Source: Spirochaetales bacterium | GTDB taxonomy: Bacteria > Spirochaetota > Spirochaetia > Sphaerochaetales > Sphaerochaetaceae | Length of the DNA: 6,472 nucleotides | Direction: 5' to 3' | Assembly: GCA_017475725.1 (NCBI GenBank) | Contig: JAFVFA010000209.1 | Span: 1 to 6,472 of the forward strand | Shown: piece by piece, positions 6,007 through 6,472 of the stretch | Layout: each line of letters opens with the position of its first letter | Position numbering within the stretch: the first letter of the stretch is position 1 | Notes under the pieces: generated by a model | Told to the model about the DNA's origin: nothing | Database searches by the model: none | What the model saw: the letters and a program-made list of their open reading frames with translations, nothing else | Position numbers and translations under genes: made by a program

Positions 6007-6026
6007 TCAAGAGGAACTAATAGCAA
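5998..6026 (-). promoter_or_regulatory. Predicted sigma-70-type promoter of the malic enzyme gene
   Basis: On the - strand TTGCTA (6021-6026, four of six consensus bases) is followed after exactly 17 nt by TATCAT (5998-6003, five of six). Transcription would begin near 5990, giving a leader of about 38 nt that contains the ribosome site. Confidence 0.6.
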
Positions 6027-6040
6027 GTGTTTTGTAATGG

Positions 6041-6064
6041 TTTTAAAGCATTTTAGGCTTAAAA
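6041..6064 (-). terminator. Weak AT-rich inverted repeat downstream of the NUDIX gene
   Basis: TTTTAAAGC (6041-6049) and GCTTAAAA (6057-6064) pair with one bulged A around a 7-nt loop. It lies 31 nt after the NUDIX stop. The - strand between them is T-rich, with several T-runs over 6064-6095. It could end NUDIX transcription, but the stem is weak and has no long T-run after it. Confidence 0.3.
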
Positions 6065-6095
6065 CGAACAAAACAAAAACAGAAACATTCAAAAA

Positions 6096-6472
6096 TCAAA
6101 CATCCCTTCTCAGCTTGGCCCAAACGGCAAGGATAGCAGCCTGGGTCTTCCCGTCAGGGACCTTGCCCTGGAGAACAAGGTCCACCATTCTCTCCAGACT
6201 GACCATCTCGAAGTTGATGCTCTCGTCCTCGTCAAGCTCGCGCTCACCGAAGGAGAGTCCTCTTGCCAGGTAGAGGTGGATGACCTCTGTGGAGTAGGCG
6301 CATGTGGGATAGAAGGGTCCAAGGTACTCGTACTGCGAAGCCACAATGCCGGTCTCCTCCCTAAGCTCTCGCTGTGCAGCCTCAAGGTGGTCCTCCTCTG
6401 CATAGTCGAGCTTGCCTGCAGGAATCTCGATAAGCTCGGCCTGGAACGGATAGCGGAACTGGTGCTCTATCG
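6096..6472 (-). CDS. NUDIX hydrolase, ADP-ribose pyrophosphatase type (C-terminal part, cut by window end)
   Basis: The last 125 residues are visible; the frame is open through the right edge, so the GTG at 6344 is internal and not a start. The protein hydrolyses a nucleoside diphosphate linked to another group, probably ADP-ribose, to AMP and sugar phosphate. The sequence before the catalytic box, ELIEIPAGKLD, is typical of the ADP-ribose pyrophosphatase subgroup. The box continues YAEEDHLEAAQRELREETG, so RE-x2-EE-x-G with the metal-binding glutamates is complete, but there is one residue more between the glycine and the RE than in the standard Gx5Ex7REUxEExGU pattern. Downstream, LGPFYPTCAYSTEVIHLYLA resembles the family's conserved region for the second half of the dimeric active site. 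It is on the same strand as malic enzyme but separated by 143 nt with a promoter, so probably independent. Confidence 0.9.
   Translation of the reverse strand, partial: IEHQFRYPFQAELIEIPAGKLDYAEEDHLEAAQRELREETGIVASQYEYLGPFYPTCAYSTEVIHLYLARGLSFGERELDEDESINFEMVSLERMVDLVLQGKVPDGKTQAAILAVWAKLRRDV

Noticed and set aside
5998..6273. Small + strand open frame at 5998-6273
   Set aside because: It runs antisense through the NUDIX coding region and its N-terminal part covers an AT-rich intergenic stretch; no ribosome site or domain supports it.

Overview
The window is ordinary-looking chromosomal DNA of an anaerobic prokaryote at moderate GC. It carries strong Shine-Dalgarno sites, tightly packed operons and hairpin-plus-U-tract terminators, and no insertion sequence, phage gene, CRISPR array or RNA gene was seen. 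The ferredoxin-linked 2-oxoacid oxidoreductase, the malic enzyme and the terminators fit a fermentative bacterium (Firmicutes-like or spirochaete-like). Arginine is written mostly with AGA/AGG (all 18 Arg codons of the aminotransferase), a habit shared by some bacterial lineages and many archaea, so the exact lineage is left open.

Layout. Positions 2-3168 (+ strand) hold a compact unit: the C-terminal part of indolepyruvate:ferredoxin oxidoreductase alpha (iorA, cut by the window start), the beta subunit (iorB), a class I/II PLP aminotransferase and a TSUP (TauE/SafE-like) membrane transporter. Gene junctions are 1 nt, a 4-nt ATGA overlap, and 5 nt. A hairpin at 3180-3211 with A/T runs on both sides can end transcription from both directions. 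Positions 3231-4597 (- strand) hold a two-gene unit: a VTC-type (triphosphate-tunnel) polyphosphate polymerase followed by a DUF4956 membrane protein, overlapping by 31 nt. Positions 4727-4761 carry a strong terminator for the next - strand gene, an NAD(P)-dependent malic enzyme (4780-5952), which has its own predicted promoter near 6000. At the right edge lies the C-terminal part of a NUDIX hydrolase of the ADP-ribose pyrophosphatase type (6096 to beyond the window, - strand).

How they work together. The aminotransferase can turn amino acids, probably aromatic ones, into 2-oxoacids. IorAB would then oxidatively decarboxylate these to aryl-acetyl-CoA and reduced ferredoxin, and the co-transcribed TSUP protein could plausibly move an acidic product across the membrane (inference). 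The VTC/DUF4956 pair looks like a minimal prokaryotic counterpart of the eukaryotic VTC polyphosphate synthase and is the most interesting item here. Malic enzyme links malate to pyruvate. The NUDIX enzyme is a housekeeping nucleotide-diphosphate hydrolase.
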